A stretch of DNA of 64,000 nucleotides. It comes from Cohnella luojiensis. GTDB taxonomy: Bacteria > Bacillota > Bacilli > Paenibacillales > Paenibacillaceae. Both the position numbers and the translations under genes were made by a program. Shown one piece after another: positions 16,353 through 24,897 of this stretch (position 1 is the stretch's first letter; each line of letters opens with the position of its first letter). The notes beneath the pieces were generated by a model that was not told where the DNA came from, did no database searches, and saw nothing but the letters and a program-made list of their open reading frames with translations. The stretch spans positions 1-64,000 of the forward strand of contig NZ_SOMN01000031.1 in the NCBI RefSeq assembly GCF_004564235.1, given 5' to 3'.

Positions 16353-17231
16353 TCAACCCCGCGGATATTCGAGTTGAACCCGAGCCGGCTCTATCCAGGC
16401 TCCACGCTCGAAATCCCTTCCTCTAACCACTACGCGATCGCCGTAAACCTCGACGTAATAGCCTTGGCTGCCTTCCTTGCCCTCGTCTTCGTCCGTCCAA
16501 AGATAAGCCACGGATGCAGCGTTGAACATGGGAGGCAGTAACGCCCCTCCATCGAAGTAATTATGCGGCGCTTCCATCTCCCAATGCGTATGGCCCGTGA
16601 ATAGAATCGCTTGATGGCGATGCTTGGACAGTACGGATTTAAGCTCCGCGTCCTGCGTCACGCCGCTCCACTTCTGCGCTTCCAGCGAACCGGCCACCGT
16701 ATCCAACAGCGGCTGATGGAGGAACACGAATACCGGCTTAGTCGACGAATCCCCTTCGCCCAGCTTGGCGTCCAGCCATTCCAGCTGCTCGTTCGATAAC
16801 GAGCAATATAGCTCCAGCCCCTCTTCCGTACCGAGGAAAATGAAATGGTAACCGTCGATCCAATGATCGTGGTAGGCTCCGCCCATTCCCGTCGCGTGCA
16901 GAAAGTGAGACAGGCGGGACTCCCACTCGCCCAGGCCGACATCATGATTGCCCATCGTGAGAAGCAGCTTAGGCAGCCCCTCCTTGTTCTCGTTCCAGAT
17001 TCGGCGGAATTCCTCGTATTCGCCCGGAAACCCGTAATCGGTAACGTCCCCGGCATGCATGATCCCGCGGCTGTTCGGGGCATTCTCGGCAATGTCCCTA
17101 AGAGCCCGCTCCATGCGGCGATTGTAGGGATGCTCCGGATCGGAACGAATATGAGTATCCGTAATGACCTGAAAAGAAAGTAGGGGGCGTTCCAACAGTT
17201 CATTTTCCCCGAGACTCCGCATGTCTTTCAT
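16353..17231 (-). CDS. Calcineurin-like metallophosphoesterase
   Basis: 292 residues. The five metal-binding blocks of the superfamily are in order: ITDTHI (Asp25, His27), HAGDVTDYG, TMGNHDVG, FLHQPL and TGHTHWE. No signal peptide, so cytoplasmic. The ATG at 17231 is only 2 bases from GGGAGG; the ATG three codons later is 11 bases away and equally possible. It is the last gene of a six-gene operon with an importer of the glycerol-3-phosphate (Ugp) class, a HAD phosphatase and an SMR transporter. A role in hydrolysing an imported phosphodiester, like GpdQ or UgpQ, is inferred from that context. Confidence 0.88.
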   Translation of the reverse strand: MKDMRSLGENELLERPLLSFQVITDTHIRSDPEHPYNRRMERALRDIAENAPNSRGIMHAGDVTDYGFPGEYEEFRRIWNENKEGLPKLLLTMGNHDVGLGEWESRLSHFLHATGMGGAYHDHWIDGYHFIFLGTEEGLELYCSLSNEQLEWLDAKLGEGDSSTKPVFVFLHQPLLDTVAGSLEAQKWSGVTQDAELKSVLSKHRHQAILFTGHTHWEMEAPHNYFDGGALLPPMFNAASVAYLWTDEDEGKEGSQGYYVEVYGDRVVVRGRDFERGAWIEPARVQLEYPRG

Positions 17232-17243
17232 AACCTCCCTTTG

Positions 17244-17567
17244 CTAATGCCCATTGTTGCTTATATTCAAGCCGATGACTCCGACAACGATGACTCCAAT
17301 CCACAGCAGCGAAGACACAGACAACCGTTCTTGGAAAAATAAATACCCCGCTAACGTAATAAGTACGATCCCTACTCCCGACCATATCGCGTAGACCGTG
17401 CTGACTTCCATATACTTGAGCGCGTAATTCAGCAGCGTGAAGCTGGCGCCGTAGAAAATAAACATGAGGACGGAAGGGATAACCCGCGTAAAACTTTCCG
17501 AAAGCTTCATGGATACGGTACCGGACAACTCCAGCACGATAGCGCAGCAGAGCAGCAACCAACCCAT
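17244..17567 (-). CDS. Small multidrug resistance (SMR/EmrE-family) transporter
   Basis: 107 residues from the ATG at 17567 (AAAGGTGAG upstream), the standard SMR length. Four membrane helices; the essential proton/substrate Glu is in helix 1 (AIVLELSGTVSMKLSESFT, Glu13). Helix 2 carries YGASFTLLNYALKYMEVSTVYAIWSGVG. A single SMR gene usually works as a dual-topology homodimer. It exchanges protons for small cations such as quaternary amines or guanidinium. Embedded in a phosphoester-type operon under a GbsR-like regulator, export of a quaternary-amine product such as choline is a tempting but unproven role. Confidence 0.9.
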   Translation of the reverse strand: MGWLLLCCAIVLELSGTVSMKLSESFTRVIPSVLMFIFYGASFTLLNYALKYMEVSTVYAIWSGVGIVLITLAGYLFFQERLSVSSLLWIGVIVVGVIGLNISNNGH

Positions 17568-17581
17568 GCTTTTCTCACCTT

Positions 17582-18364
17582 TCATTGTTCGTCTTCCCAT
17601 AGAGCAAGCTCGCTATAAGAGGAAATGACCACGTCGGCATCGGGCAAATCATTGATTCCGGTGGTATCCGAACCGGCGATTCCCACGGCCAGAGCCGCTC
17701 CCGCCGATTTGGCCATTCTCATATCTCCGTTCGTATCGCCAATGACGGCAACTTGCGAGCACGCTAGAGATAACTTGTCGCAGGCCAGTTCAATCATATC
17801 CGGGTAAGGCTTGCCTCGATTCACTTGATCGGTACCGATACATACCGAGAAGTAAGACCCAATACCCAACCAATCCAGATGCTTGAGAGCCATAGCCGTC
17901 TCATCCGCCGTGACCACCGCTAATGCGATCCCGCTTTGACGGCATTGCTCCAGGAACGGAATAACGCCGGGCAGCGGCTTAACCGCCCTTGTTTGATGCA
18001 ATTGCTCATCGGCATACTTTCGGCAATCCTCCGCCAGCACTTTAGCTTCCGCCCACGACAAGCCCGATCGATAGCCCTGCCAGGACAAGACCGTCAGCAG
18101 ATCGTCGATCGTTCCCATCGCCAAAGGCCCGTTGCGGTCATACCCGACGATTTCCCCGTCAGGCGCATGACGAGTACCCCAAAGCGTATCCGAGTCTATG
18201 CTAAGCGGCGCCAGCTTTCTCCGAACAAGCTGTTGGGAGAACCGGGCGAGCAGCCGCTCGCTCCAGTTCCCCCATGTGTAGATAAAATCGAGCAATGTGC
18301 CGTCTTTATCGAACAAGATCGCTTGAATCGGATGGGCCGCGCCCGCTATGCGTAATGTTGGCAT
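17582..18364 (-). CDS. HAD-superfamily phosphatase
   Basis: 260 residues. HAD motif I is FDKDGTLLDF (nucleophile Asp19, acid Asp21), motif II AVVTADET, motif III Lys in VNRGKPYPDM, motif IV VIGDTNGDMRMAKSAG. The cap between residues 25 and 125 is helical (C1 type), as in phosphoglycolate phosphatase-like enzymes. It likely dephosphorylates a small phosphomonoester. The stop lies 14 bp before the SMR start and the start 14 bp after the binding-protein stop, so it is translated within the Ugp-like operon. Context suggests the phosphomonoester released from the imported substrate. Confidence 0.9.
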   Translation of the reverse strand: MPTLRIAGAAHPIQAILFDKDGTLLDFIYTWGNWSERLLARFSQQLVRRKLAPLSIDSDTLWGTRHAPDGEIVGYDRNGPLAMGTIDDLLTVLSWQGYRSGLSWAEAKVLAEDCRKYADEQLHQTRAVKPLPGVIPFLEQCRQSGIALAVVTADETAMALKHLDWLGIGSYFSVCIGTDQVNRGKPYPDMIELACDKLSLACSQVAVIGDTNGDMRMAKSAGAALAVGIAGSDTTGINDLPDADVVISSYSELALWEDEQ

Positions 18365-18378
18365 GCGGGAGACCTCCC

Positions 18379-19752
18379 TTATTTATTCAACTTATCGAGC
18401 TCACGCTGAGCCGCTTCTTTCGCTTCCTTAAGGGCTTTCTCCGCCGATACGTTGCTGATCTGCACTTTGTCCGCTGCGATCTTGAGGGCGTCGTTTATTT
18501 TGCCGCCGGTCGGATCTTGGAACGGCTTGGAAGCATGCGCGGCTTGCTTTAACGGGATCGTGCTTTGCGGGTTTTCCTTGCTGAACGCAATGAAAGCAGG
18601 ATCGTCAAGCGCCGATTGACGCACGGCGATATAGCCGCTGTTCATCGACCAGAAGGCCGTATTCTCCGCGTTCATGAAGAAGCTAAACCATTTGAAAGCG
18701 GCTTGCTGTTGTTCAGGGCTAGCTTTGGCCGGAATACCTGCCAGAATCGCTTGAGCGACGGGCTTGCCCGCTCCGACGCCTTCCCAGCCCGGTTGTTCCA
18801 TGGCTGCCAGCTGCGTGAAATCGAGATCTCCTTGGTCGCCGCTCGAACCGGTATAACCGGCGGCTTGACCCTTCATGACATCGTCGATCGTTTTGTACCA
18901 ATACTCCCAGCCTTGGCCGCCGGAATGAATTCTCATCGTTTTGTCGTCATGGATGGCTTTACGGAAGAATTCCCAAGTCGAGATCCATTCCGGAGAATCG
19001 ATCAGAACGGTTTTGCCGTCTTCGCTCAGAATGCTTCCGCCTTTGCCATATACGGCGTCGATCATGTTTTCCGCGCCCCACATCGGCTCCCAGCCGTAGA
19101 ATGTGGTTTTATCGCCGCTTTTTACCGTCATGGTCGCCGCAGCCTTGCCTAGAGCTTCCCATGTCGTGAGCTCTTCGGGCTTGATGCCGCTTTTCTCGAA
19201 AGCGTCTTTACGGTAATACATGACCTGCGTCGTTCCGTACATCGGCAGGAAATATTGCTTTCCGTCAACCTTACCCTGCTCCAAGAACGTTTGGATGACA
19301 TCGTCTTTATTGAAATCCGGCTGGGCAGCTATTAGTTCGTCCAGCGAAGCGTAATATCCTTTTTTCGCCCAATCGACGTTGGAGGATAATACGGCCGCCG
19401 GCACGTTACCCGATGCGATAGCGGCCTGAAGCTTCTTCCCCGTCTCGGAGTAATCCGCCTGAACGACGGGCTTGACGATGACTTCCTGTTGGGAGGAATT
19501 GAATTTCTCGATCAGACTTTGCATATTCTCACCCAGTTTGCCGCCCAATCCGTACCAGAATTCGATCGTTACGGGTTCTGTCGGAGTTGCCGGAGCTTCA
19601 GAGCTTTCGGCTGGCTGGGAGCTAGCCGGATCCGACGTTTCGGCCGGAGCGGAAGAAGCGATGTTCGCGTTGTTTCCGGTCGAGCCGCAAGCCGTAAGCA
19701 GCAGAAAAGATAAGATTAGAAGACCTAGAGTTGATTTTTTCTTCATAGACAC
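18379..19752 (-). CDS. ABC transporter substrate-binding lipoprotein, UgpB-like
   Basis: 457 residues from a GTG at 19752, 8 bases after GGAGG (the ATG two codons on is 14 bases away). Lipobox LLTACGS, lipidated Cys22, then a Ser/Ala/Pro/Glu-rich linker to about 60. The mature domain is a family 1 solute-binding protein: TIEFWYGLGGKLGENMQSLI, AIASGNVPAAVLSSN, MYGTTQVMYYRKDAFEKSG, and the C-terminal FWSMNSGYIAVRQSA. The last motif parallels the TGYLPVR region of UgpB, the glycerol-3-phosphate/glycerophosphodiester binder. The operon's two phosphatases agree with a phosphorylated ligand. Substrate assignment is inference. Confidence 0.88.
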   Translation of the reverse strand: MSMKKKSTLGLLILSFLLLTACGSTGNNANIASSAPAETSDPASSQPAESSEAPATPTEPVTIEFWYGLGGKLGENMQSLIEKFNSSQQEVIVKPVVQADYSETGKKLQAAIASGNVPAAVLSSNVDWAKKGYYASLDELIAAQPDFNKDDVIQTFLEQGKVDGKQYFLPMYGTTQVMYYRKDAFEKSGIKPEELTTWEALGKAAATMTVKSGDKTTFYGWEPMWGAENMIDAVYGKGGSILSEDGKTVLIDSPEWISTWEFFRKAIHDDKTMRIHSGGQGWEYWYKTIDDVMKGQAAGYTGSSGDQGDLDFTQLAAMEQPGWEGVGAGKPVAQAILAGIPAKASPEQQQAAFKWFSFFMNAENTAFWSMNSGYIAVRQSALDDPAFIAFSKENPQSTIPLKQAAHASKPFQDPTGGKINDALKIAADKVQISNVSAEKALKEAKEAAQRELDKLNK

Positions 19753-19785
19753 GTTGGTTTCCCTCCACTTTGTTTGTCTGTTTAA

Positions 19786-20628
19786 TTATCCTTTGCTGGC
19801 ACCTGCCGAAAGGTTGACGCTGCGTATGATGGTTTTCTGCGTCAGCACGAATAATACGAGTAATGGAGCAATGGTGAACGCGCTGGCTGCCATGATGAGC
19901 GGCCATTTCAGTCCGTAAGCACCCCCTTCCACGAAGAAGCTCCGCAGTCCGGCCGATACGAGTTGAAGATTCGGGTCCTTGGTGATGAGCATAGGCCAGA
20001 AATAATTGTTGTACTGCTCGATAAAAGTAATTAAAGCGAGTACGGCAAAAGAAGATCGCGTAAGCGGAATAAGAATCGTCCACAAGATGCGCGTGTGGGA
20101 GGCTCCATCCATGTGCCCGGCCTCGATCATTTCATGGGATATTTGAAGAAAGGCCTGCCTGATGAGGAAAATCGAGAACACGCTCACGCAGTTGGACAGG
20201 ATCAATCCCGCATAGGAATCAAGCAGCTGCAGCTTGCCCAGAACAATGTAGCCGGGCAAATAGACGGCAGTTGCGGGAATCATGTATCCGATCAGAATGG
20301 CCGACACGAAGATGCCCTTCAGTCGAAATTTCATATGGGTAAGGGCGTAGGCCATCATCCCGGAATTAAAGATTTGAATGACGACGATCGATCCCGCGAC
20401 GAAAATACTATTCAGCATATATTGGGCGAAAGGCGCGGCCACCCAAGCATCCCGGAAGTTGTGCCACAAAGGCTCGTGCGGCCAGAACGTCGGGGGGAAC
20501 TGCCAAATCTCGTCGTTGGTCTTGAGTGCACTCGTTGCCATCCAATAGAACGGGAATGCCATCAGGATCGCGACGGCCGCGACGACCAGGTATTGAACCG
20601 TCGTTCCGAGATTTTTCCAAATTTGCAT
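19786..20628 (-). CDS. ABC transporter permease, UgpE/MalG-like
   Basis: 280 residues, six membrane helices. The EAA loop EAGHMDGASHTRILWTILIPL (about 184-204) contacts the ATPase. First helix VVAAVAILMAFPFYWMATSALK and the FPPTFWPHEPLWHNFRDAW block are typical of the MalG side of carbohydrate uptake 1 importers. GAGGGGATCGTTAC precedes the ATG. It lies between the UgpA-like permease and the UgpB-like lipoprotein; no ATPase gene is present, so a shared ATPase of the MsmX/UgpC type must serve it. Confidence 0.92.
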   Translation of the reverse strand: MQIWKNLGTTVQYLVVAAVAILMAFPFYWMATSALKTNDEIWQFPPTFWPHEPLWHNFRDAWVAAPFAQYMLNSIFVAGSIVVIQIFNSGMMAYALTHMKFRLKGIFVSAILIGYMIPATAVYLPGYIVLGKLQLLDSYAGLILSNCVSVFSIFLIRQAFLQISHEMIEAGHMDGASHTRILWTILIPLTRSSFAVLALITFIEQYNNYFWPMLITKDPNLQLVSAGLRSFFVEGGAYGLKWPLIMAASAFTIAPLLVLFVLTQKTIIRSVNLSAGASKG

Positions 20629-20658
20629 GTAACGATCCCCTCTCTCTTCCCTTGTTCG

Positions 20659-21540
20659 TCAGGAGTAATGAACCGTGTTGCGTCCGACAATAGCGGAGAA
20701 TACCGAGAGAAGCACGCAGCCGACGATCAACGTAATGGCAACGGCCGAAGCTTGTCCGATTTGAAAGGAATCGAACGCGGATTGATAATAGAGGTACAAT
20801 AACGTCCTTGTCGAGCCCGCAGGTCCGCCTTGGGTAAGCACGTTGATCTGGTCGTAGGCCTGCAGCGCTTGGACCATCTGGACGATAAACAGAAAGAACG
20901 TCGTCGGAGAGATGAGCGGAAGAGTAACGTGAATGAATTTACGCCAGCTTCCCGCGCCATCCAGCCCAGCCGCTTCCAACAAGTCGGCAGGTACATTGCG
21001 TATGGCTACCAGATAGAAAATCATGCTCCAGCCCGCGGATTTCCATATCGTTACGAGCAGAATGCCGACGAGCGCCCAGTTCGGATCCTCAAGCCAGCGA
21101 ATTCCATCCAAGCCGAATACTCTCAGAACGCTATTGGCTAATCCAACCTCGGGTTCGTAAATCCAGGACCACACGATGGATACCGCGACCGTCGGCGTAA
21201 CCCAAGGCGAGAAGATTAACGTCCGGTAAATCGCGCCGCCCTTCATCTTCCGGGTTAACAGCATAGCCAAAGCCAACCCGATCGCTATGATCGGCAATAC
21301 GCTTCCTAAGCAGAAGAGGACCGACACCCGAAGCGACTGATAGAAGGCCGGATCGCCGAACAAGTCCCGATAGTTCTGAAGCCCAACGAACAATTTCGTT
21401 GGACTCATGAAGTCCCATTCCATGAAGCTAAGATAAACGACATAGCCCAGCGGGAAAAACCAGAACAAAGCGAGGGGCACCATTGCTGGCAAAGTGAACA
21501 ACAACGCTTTACCTTCGTCGGCGAACTTTTTTCTCCCCAT
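20659..21540 (-). CDS. ABC transporter permease, UgpA/MalF-like
   Basis: 293 residues, six membrane helices. The EAA loop is EAAGLDGAGSWRKFIHVTLP (about 216-235). N-terminal LPAMVPLALFWFFPLGYVVYLSFMEWD and the LTQGGPAGSTRTLLYLYYQSAF block are characteristic of UgpA-type subunits. ATG at 21540 behind GGAGGGGG. First gene of the operon that continues through the UgpE-like permease, UgpB-like lipoprotein, HAD phosphatase, SMR transporter and metallophosphoesterase; divergent from the GbsR-like regulator. Confidence 0.92.
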   Translation of the reverse strand: MGRKKFADEGKALLFTLPAMVPLALFWFFPLGYVVYLSFMEWDFMSPTKLFVGLQNYRDLFGDPAFYQSLRVSVLFCLGSVLPIIAIGLALAMLLTRKMKGGAIYRTLIFSPWVTPTVAVSIVWSWIYEPEVGLANSVLRVFGLDGIRWLEDPNWALVGILLVTIWKSAGWSMIFYLVAIRNVPADLLEAAGLDGAGSWRKFIHVTLPLISPTTFFLFIVQMVQALQAYDQINVLTQGGPAGSTRTLLYLYYQSAFDSFQIGQASAVAITLIVGCVLLSVFSAIVGRNTVHYS

Positions 21541-21616
21541 TTTCCCACCCCCTCCTATCGTTCAATAATTATTCAACGAAGTGTTTTTGTCTGCCTAATT
21601 TAGTCATTATGATATC

Positions 21617-21640
21617 AACGTTCTAAAATTATTGTACGTT
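21617..21640. promoter_or_regulatory. Inverted repeat between the GbsR-like gene and the Ugp-like operon
   Basis: AACGT (21617-21621) and ACGTT (21636-21640) form an inverted repeat 14 bp apart in the AT-rich divergent promoter region. A second symmetric word AATAATTATT lies near 21565-21574. Candidate regulator sites only; arms are short. Confidence 0.3.
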
Positions 21641-21724
21641 AAGGACTTTTAAGAATGGTTATTTCTGCGTGAAATTTTATTGGGTTTTGTGTTAAATTGT
21701 TGGTAGAGAGGCGGAGGCGAAGAC

Positions 21725-22285
21725 ATGAAGAAAGCAACGTCGGGGAAAATGAAGAAACCGTTAACGCAGCGCGAGGAGCTCCGGGGCAAGGTAATCGACG
21801 CCTTAGCTCAGACGATGGACCTATATGGCGTCAATTACTCCTTCGGCCAGCTATATGGCATCATGTTTTTCGAGGATAAGCCGATGACGCTGGAAGAGAT
21901 GCAAACTCACATGAACATGAGCAAGAGCAACATGAGCTACGCCGTTCGTTCGTTGATCGATTCCAAGATGGCATCCAAGCTGAAGGAGAAAGACGAGAGA
22001 AAGGATCTCTACGCCGCGGAGACGGATTTCTTCAAGGCCTTTCAATCGTTCTTCGCCACCAAGCTTCAGCGGGAAATCGACGTTATGAGGGGAGCTCTAG
22101 ACGCCGTCATCCCCCCGTTATCAGAGACAATTCTGGAGCTGAACACATCGGAGGAAGAACGTAAGCTATGTCTTGAAGATCTTCACAAGCTGAAGCATGC
22201 GGTAAGCTACTACGAGTGGCTTCAACAATTCGTTAACGATTTGCAGTCGGGAGCTTACTTCGACGGGCGGCATGATAATCGATGA
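21725..22285 (+). CDS. GbsR/MarR-type transcriptional regulator
   Basis: 186 residues, ATG 7 bases after GGAGG. Winged-helix domain at about 20-100 (YSFGQLYGIMFFEDKPMTLEEMQTHM, MSKSNMSYAVRSLIDSKMA), followed by a helical tail with LHKLKHAVSYYEWLQQFVNDL. Length and the FGQLYGIMFF entry match the GbsR/OpcR class. Those regulators sense choline or glycine betaine and control osmoprotectant uptake and synthesis in Bacillus. Divergent from the six-gene Ugp-like operon, so it is the probable local regulator; choline-type sensing is inference from the family. Confidence 0.85.
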   Translation: MKKATSGKMKKPLTQREELRGKVIDALAQTMDLYGVNYSFGQLYGIMFFEDKPMTLEEMQTHMNMSKSNMSYAVRSLIDSKMASKLKEKDERKDLYAAETDFFKAFQSFFATKLQREIDVMRGALDAVIPPLSETILELNTSEEERKLCLEDLHKLKHAVSYYEWLQQFVNDLQSGAYFDGRHDNR

Positions 22286-22291
22286 AACCAT

Positions 22292-22329
22292 AAAGAGCAA
22301 GGGCACCCATTTGGGTGCCCTTGCTCTTT
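22292..22329 (+). terminator. Terminator of the GbsR-like regulator gene
   Basis: AAAGAGCAAGGGCACCCA-TTT-GGGTGCCCTTGCTCTTT, a 15-bp near-perfect stem directly after the stop codon. Confidence 0.9.
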
Positions 22330-22376
22330 ACAAGCTTAACGACGATATTTAACAGTCTTTTTATCCGAGAATAATT

Positions 22377-22535
22377 ATGAATAGGAACTTATCACCGCGA
22401 ATTCGGTTGCCGGAAGAAGGTCAGCCGTTCTGGTACCTCAATGGATTGGTTAATATTAGGCTAAACAACGCCGACACCGGCGGCCAATTCAGCTGGATCG
22501 ACGAGCTGTTGCCGGTCGGAACGGAACAACGATGA
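22377..22535 (+). pseudogene. Truncated cupin-domain gene (N-terminal piece)
   Basis: A 52-codon frame from ATG 22377 to TGA 22533-22535. It contains EGQPFWYLNGLVNIRL and DTGGQFSWIDELLPVG, which resemble the first strands of small cupin proteins just before the metal-binding HxH block. The rest of the cupin barrel is missing, and a palindromic hairpin follows at once. No good ribosome site. I read it as the front end of a cupin gene cut off by deletion; the family call is from motif resemblance. Confidence 0.45.
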
Positions 22536-22550
22536 AATTCATCGTTGTTC
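22524..22550. terminator. Near-perfect 27-bp palindrome at the end of the cupin fragment
   Basis: GAACAACGATGAA and TTCATCGTTGTTC are exact inverse copies around a single A. It overlaps the stop of the cupin fragment and may be an old terminator. The next 270 bp (22551-22825) show no gene or recognised element. Confidence 0.5.
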
Positions 22551-22825
22551 TCGTTACATAACCCTGTTAGATTTCAAATTACGGTTAAAAACAACGTTAT
22601 CAATGAAATGATGTGTTCCTTTTAAAAAATAATAGGCCAATAGCAATGATAAACATCCTTGTTTTCCTACTCATTAGGTTGCAACGCTTCAAGTACAATA
22701 CAAAACATCGCTATTAGAAGCTTCAATGTAAGGCTGCCCACTAATTGTGTGACAGCCTCTTCGCTGCTTCTATTCGTACTACAAAGATTCTACTCTAGTA
22801 TCTTATCGTAAACCATGCGTAGGAG

Positions 22826-22903
22826 TGGTTCAACCATTCGGCGTGGAAGAACAATCTCGGCGACGGTCTGCGGGATGCGTTCGATCCGAAACTAAAAAAA
22901 TAG
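22826..22903 (+). pseudogene. C-terminal remnant of a peptide ABC permease (DppC/OppC-like)
   Basis: The 26-codon frame ends NNLGDGLRDAFDPKLKK-TAG. LLGDGLRDAxDPKL is the hallmark C-terminus of DppC/OppC-type permeases. An in-frame stop lies just upstream and no membrane-helix sequence precedes it. The TAG overlaps the AGGAGGGG of the next gene, preserving the original permease-to-ATPase junction. The binding protein and both permeases that should precede oppDF are gone. Confidence 0.75.
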
Positions 22904-22913
22904 GAGGGGCCTG

Positions 22914-23924
22914 ATGAATAAACCGATTGCTCGCGAACCGGTTCTGGAAGTAAAAAATTTAAAGGTCTCCTTCCATGTTAGGGAGGGAGAATTGCAGGCG
23001 GTAAGAGGCGTTGATTTCCACGTCGACCCCGGAGAAGTGGTGGGAATCGTAGGCGAATCCGGCTGCGGCAAAAGCGTAACCGCCCAAACCTTAATGCGGC
23101 TGATTCCATCCCCTCCGAGCCGCATCAAAAGCGGGTCCATTCGTTTCCTCGGAGAAGAAATCCTGCTCAAGTCGGAGAAGGAAATGCGCAAGCTGCGCGG
23201 AAGCAAGATGGGGATGATTTTCCAGGATCCGATGACATCGCTGAACCCGACGCTCACTGTCGGGAGTCAAATCATTGAAAATTTGACTAGGCATTTGAAC
23301 ATGAATGCCGCTCAAGCCAAAAAACGGGCAATCGAGATGCTGAAGCTTGTCGGCATACCCAGTGCGGAAACCCGGATCAACCAATATCCGCACGAATTCT
23401 CAGGGGGAATGCGGCAGCGGGTCATGATTGCTATAGCTTTAGCCTGCGACCCCGCTCTTCTAATCGCCGATGAACCAACCACCGCTCTGGATGTAACGAT
23501 CCAGGCGCAAATATTGGAAGTAATGAAAGAACTGCGCAGCCGGCTGAAAACCTCCATCATCCTGATCACCCACAATCTCGGTATTGTGGCGGGTATCTGC
23601 GACAGGGTTATCGTGATGTATGGGGGCCAGGTCGTCGAAACGGGGACTGTTAAGGAATTATTCACCAACCCCAAACATCCGTATACGGAAGGGCTGTTGA
23701 AATCCGTCCCGCGTCTGGACTCAAGAAAGGAAGAGCCATTGATTCCGATTATCGGTACGCCTCCTGACCTGGTTCATCCTCCCGCCGGATGCGCGTTTGC
23801 GCCGAGATGCCCTTATACGATGCGAATTTGTCAGCGATTAGATCCCGGCCTATTGGATTGCGGTGGCACGCAGGCTGCCCGATGCTGGTTGAATCACGAA
23901 ATGGCACAGGAGGCGAATGCATGA
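22914..23924 (+). CDS. Oligopeptide/dipeptide ABC transporter ATPase, OppD/DppD-type
   Basis: 336 residues, ATG 5 bases after AGGAGGGG. Walker A GESGCGKS (47-54), Q-loop FQDPMTSLNP, signature FSGGMRQRV, Walker B LLIADEPTTALD, switch His in LITHNLG. The C-terminal oligopeptide-transporter extension has the Cys cluster CAFAPRCPYTMRIC followed by a late Cys (RCWL), which binds an iron-sulphur cluster in studied homologues. Complete and apparently functional. It overlaps the next ATPase gene by 4 bp (ATGA). Its own permeases and binding protein are missing upstream. Confidence 0.93.
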   Translation: MNKPIAREPVLEVKNLKVSFHVREGELQAVRGVDFHVDPGEVVGIVGESGCGKSVTAQTLMRLIPSPPSRIKSGSIRFLGEEILLKSEKEMRKLRGSKMGMIFQDPMTSLNPTLTVGSQIIENLTRHLNMNAAQAKKRAIEMLKLVGIPSAETRINQYPHEFSGGMRQRVMIAIALACDPALLIADEPTTALDVTIQAQILEVMKELRSRLKTSIILITHNLGIVAGICDRVIVMYGGQVVETGTVKELFTNPKHPYTEGLLKSVPRLDSRKEEPLIPIIGTPPDLVHPPAGCAFAPRCPYTMRICQRLDPGLLDCGGTQAARCWLNHEMAQEANA

Positions 23925-24886
23925 GCGAGCCGCTTATTGAAGTGAATCAATTGCGCAAAGAGTTTTACTTGGGCAAAGGAAGAACGTTAAAAGCCGTTAA
24001 CGATATAAGCTTTTCCATCCGCAAAGGGGAAACACTAGGCTTGGTCGGAGAATCCGGCTGCGGCAAATCGACGGTCGGCCGCACGATGCTACGCCTATAC
24101 GAGCCTACCTCCGGACAATTTCTGTTCGAGGGCAAGGATGTCTATCGATCATCGGGCGCCAGAATGAAAGCCATGCGCAGGGACATTCAGATGATTTTCC
24201 AAGATCCTTACGCTTCGCTGAACCCGCGGTTAACGATAATGGACAGCATCGGCGAAGCATTGGACGTTCATAAGCTGACGAAAAGCCGGGCCGAGAGGAG
24301 AGCACGGATTGAGGAATTGCTGGAGCTAGTAGGATTGCGCGCAGATCACGCCAACCGATACCCGCACGAATTTTCCGGCGGACAACGACAGCGAATCGGA
24401 ATCGCCCGCGCGCTTGCAGTGAAACCGAAATTTATCGTCTGCGACGAACCGATCTCCGCGCTTGACGTTTCGATTCAGGCTCAGGTCGTCAATTTGCTGA
24501 AGGAACTGCAGCGGGGGATGGGATTAACTTACTTGTTCATCGCGCACGACCTCTCCGTGGTCAAATACATCAGCGACCGCGTAGCGGTCATGTATCTCGG
24601 CAAACTCGTGGAGCTGGCGGATAGCGAGAATTTATACGCCAGTCCATTGCATCCCTATACGTGTGCGCTTCTGTCCGCAGTTCCGATTCCGGATCCGGAA
24701 ATCGAGGCGATAAAAGAAAGAGTGATTATCAAAGGCGATTTGCCGAGCGCCATTAATCCGCCAAGCGGCTGTCCGTTCCGAACCCGTTGTCCGTTGGCCC
24801 AAGAAGTTTGTTCCGCAGAAATGCCGCCTTTGGTAGAGCACCGACCAGGTCACTTCGCAGCCTGCCATTTTGCCGGGGCAATGTAG
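23921..24886 (+). CDS. Oligopeptide/dipeptide ABC transporter ATPase, OppF/DppF-type
   Basis: 321 residues from the ATG at 23921, which overlaps the OppD-type stop (ATGA) and has AGGAGG upstream; the frame is open 44 codons further 5' inside the previous gene. Walker [11 protein letters not shown]-loop [11 protein letters not shown], signature [15 protein letters not shown], Walker [14 protein letters not shown], switch IAHDLSVV. C-terminal Cys block [14 protein letters not shown]...CHF. Forms the heterodimeric ATPase pair with the OppD-type protein. Confidence 0.93.
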   Translation: MSEPLIEVNQLRKEFYLGKGRTLKAVNDISFSIRKGETLGLVGESGCGKSTVGRTMLRLYEPTSGQFLFEGKDVYRSSGARMKAMRRDIQMIFQDPYASLNPRLTIMDSIGEALDVHKLTKSRAERRARIEELLELVGLRADHANRYPHEFSGGQRQRIGIARALAVKPKFIVCDEPISALDVSIQAQVVNLLKELQRGMGLTYLFIAHDLSVVKYISDRVAVMYLGKLVELADSENLYASPLHPYTCALLSAVPIPDPEIEAIKERVIIKGDLPSAINPPSGCPFRTRCPLAQEVCSAEMPPLVEHRPGHFAACHFAGAM

Positions 24887-24897
24887 TCGCTGTTATT

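Noticed and set aside
17200-17562. Minus-strand 120-codon frame overlapping the SMR gene
   Set aside because: Frame-shifted shadow of the SMR transporter, rich in Arg/His and without membrane helices.
20095-20802. 235-codon plus-strand frame across two permease genes
   Set aside because: Spans two opposite-strand genes and their junction; a shadow frame of GC-biased coding sequence.
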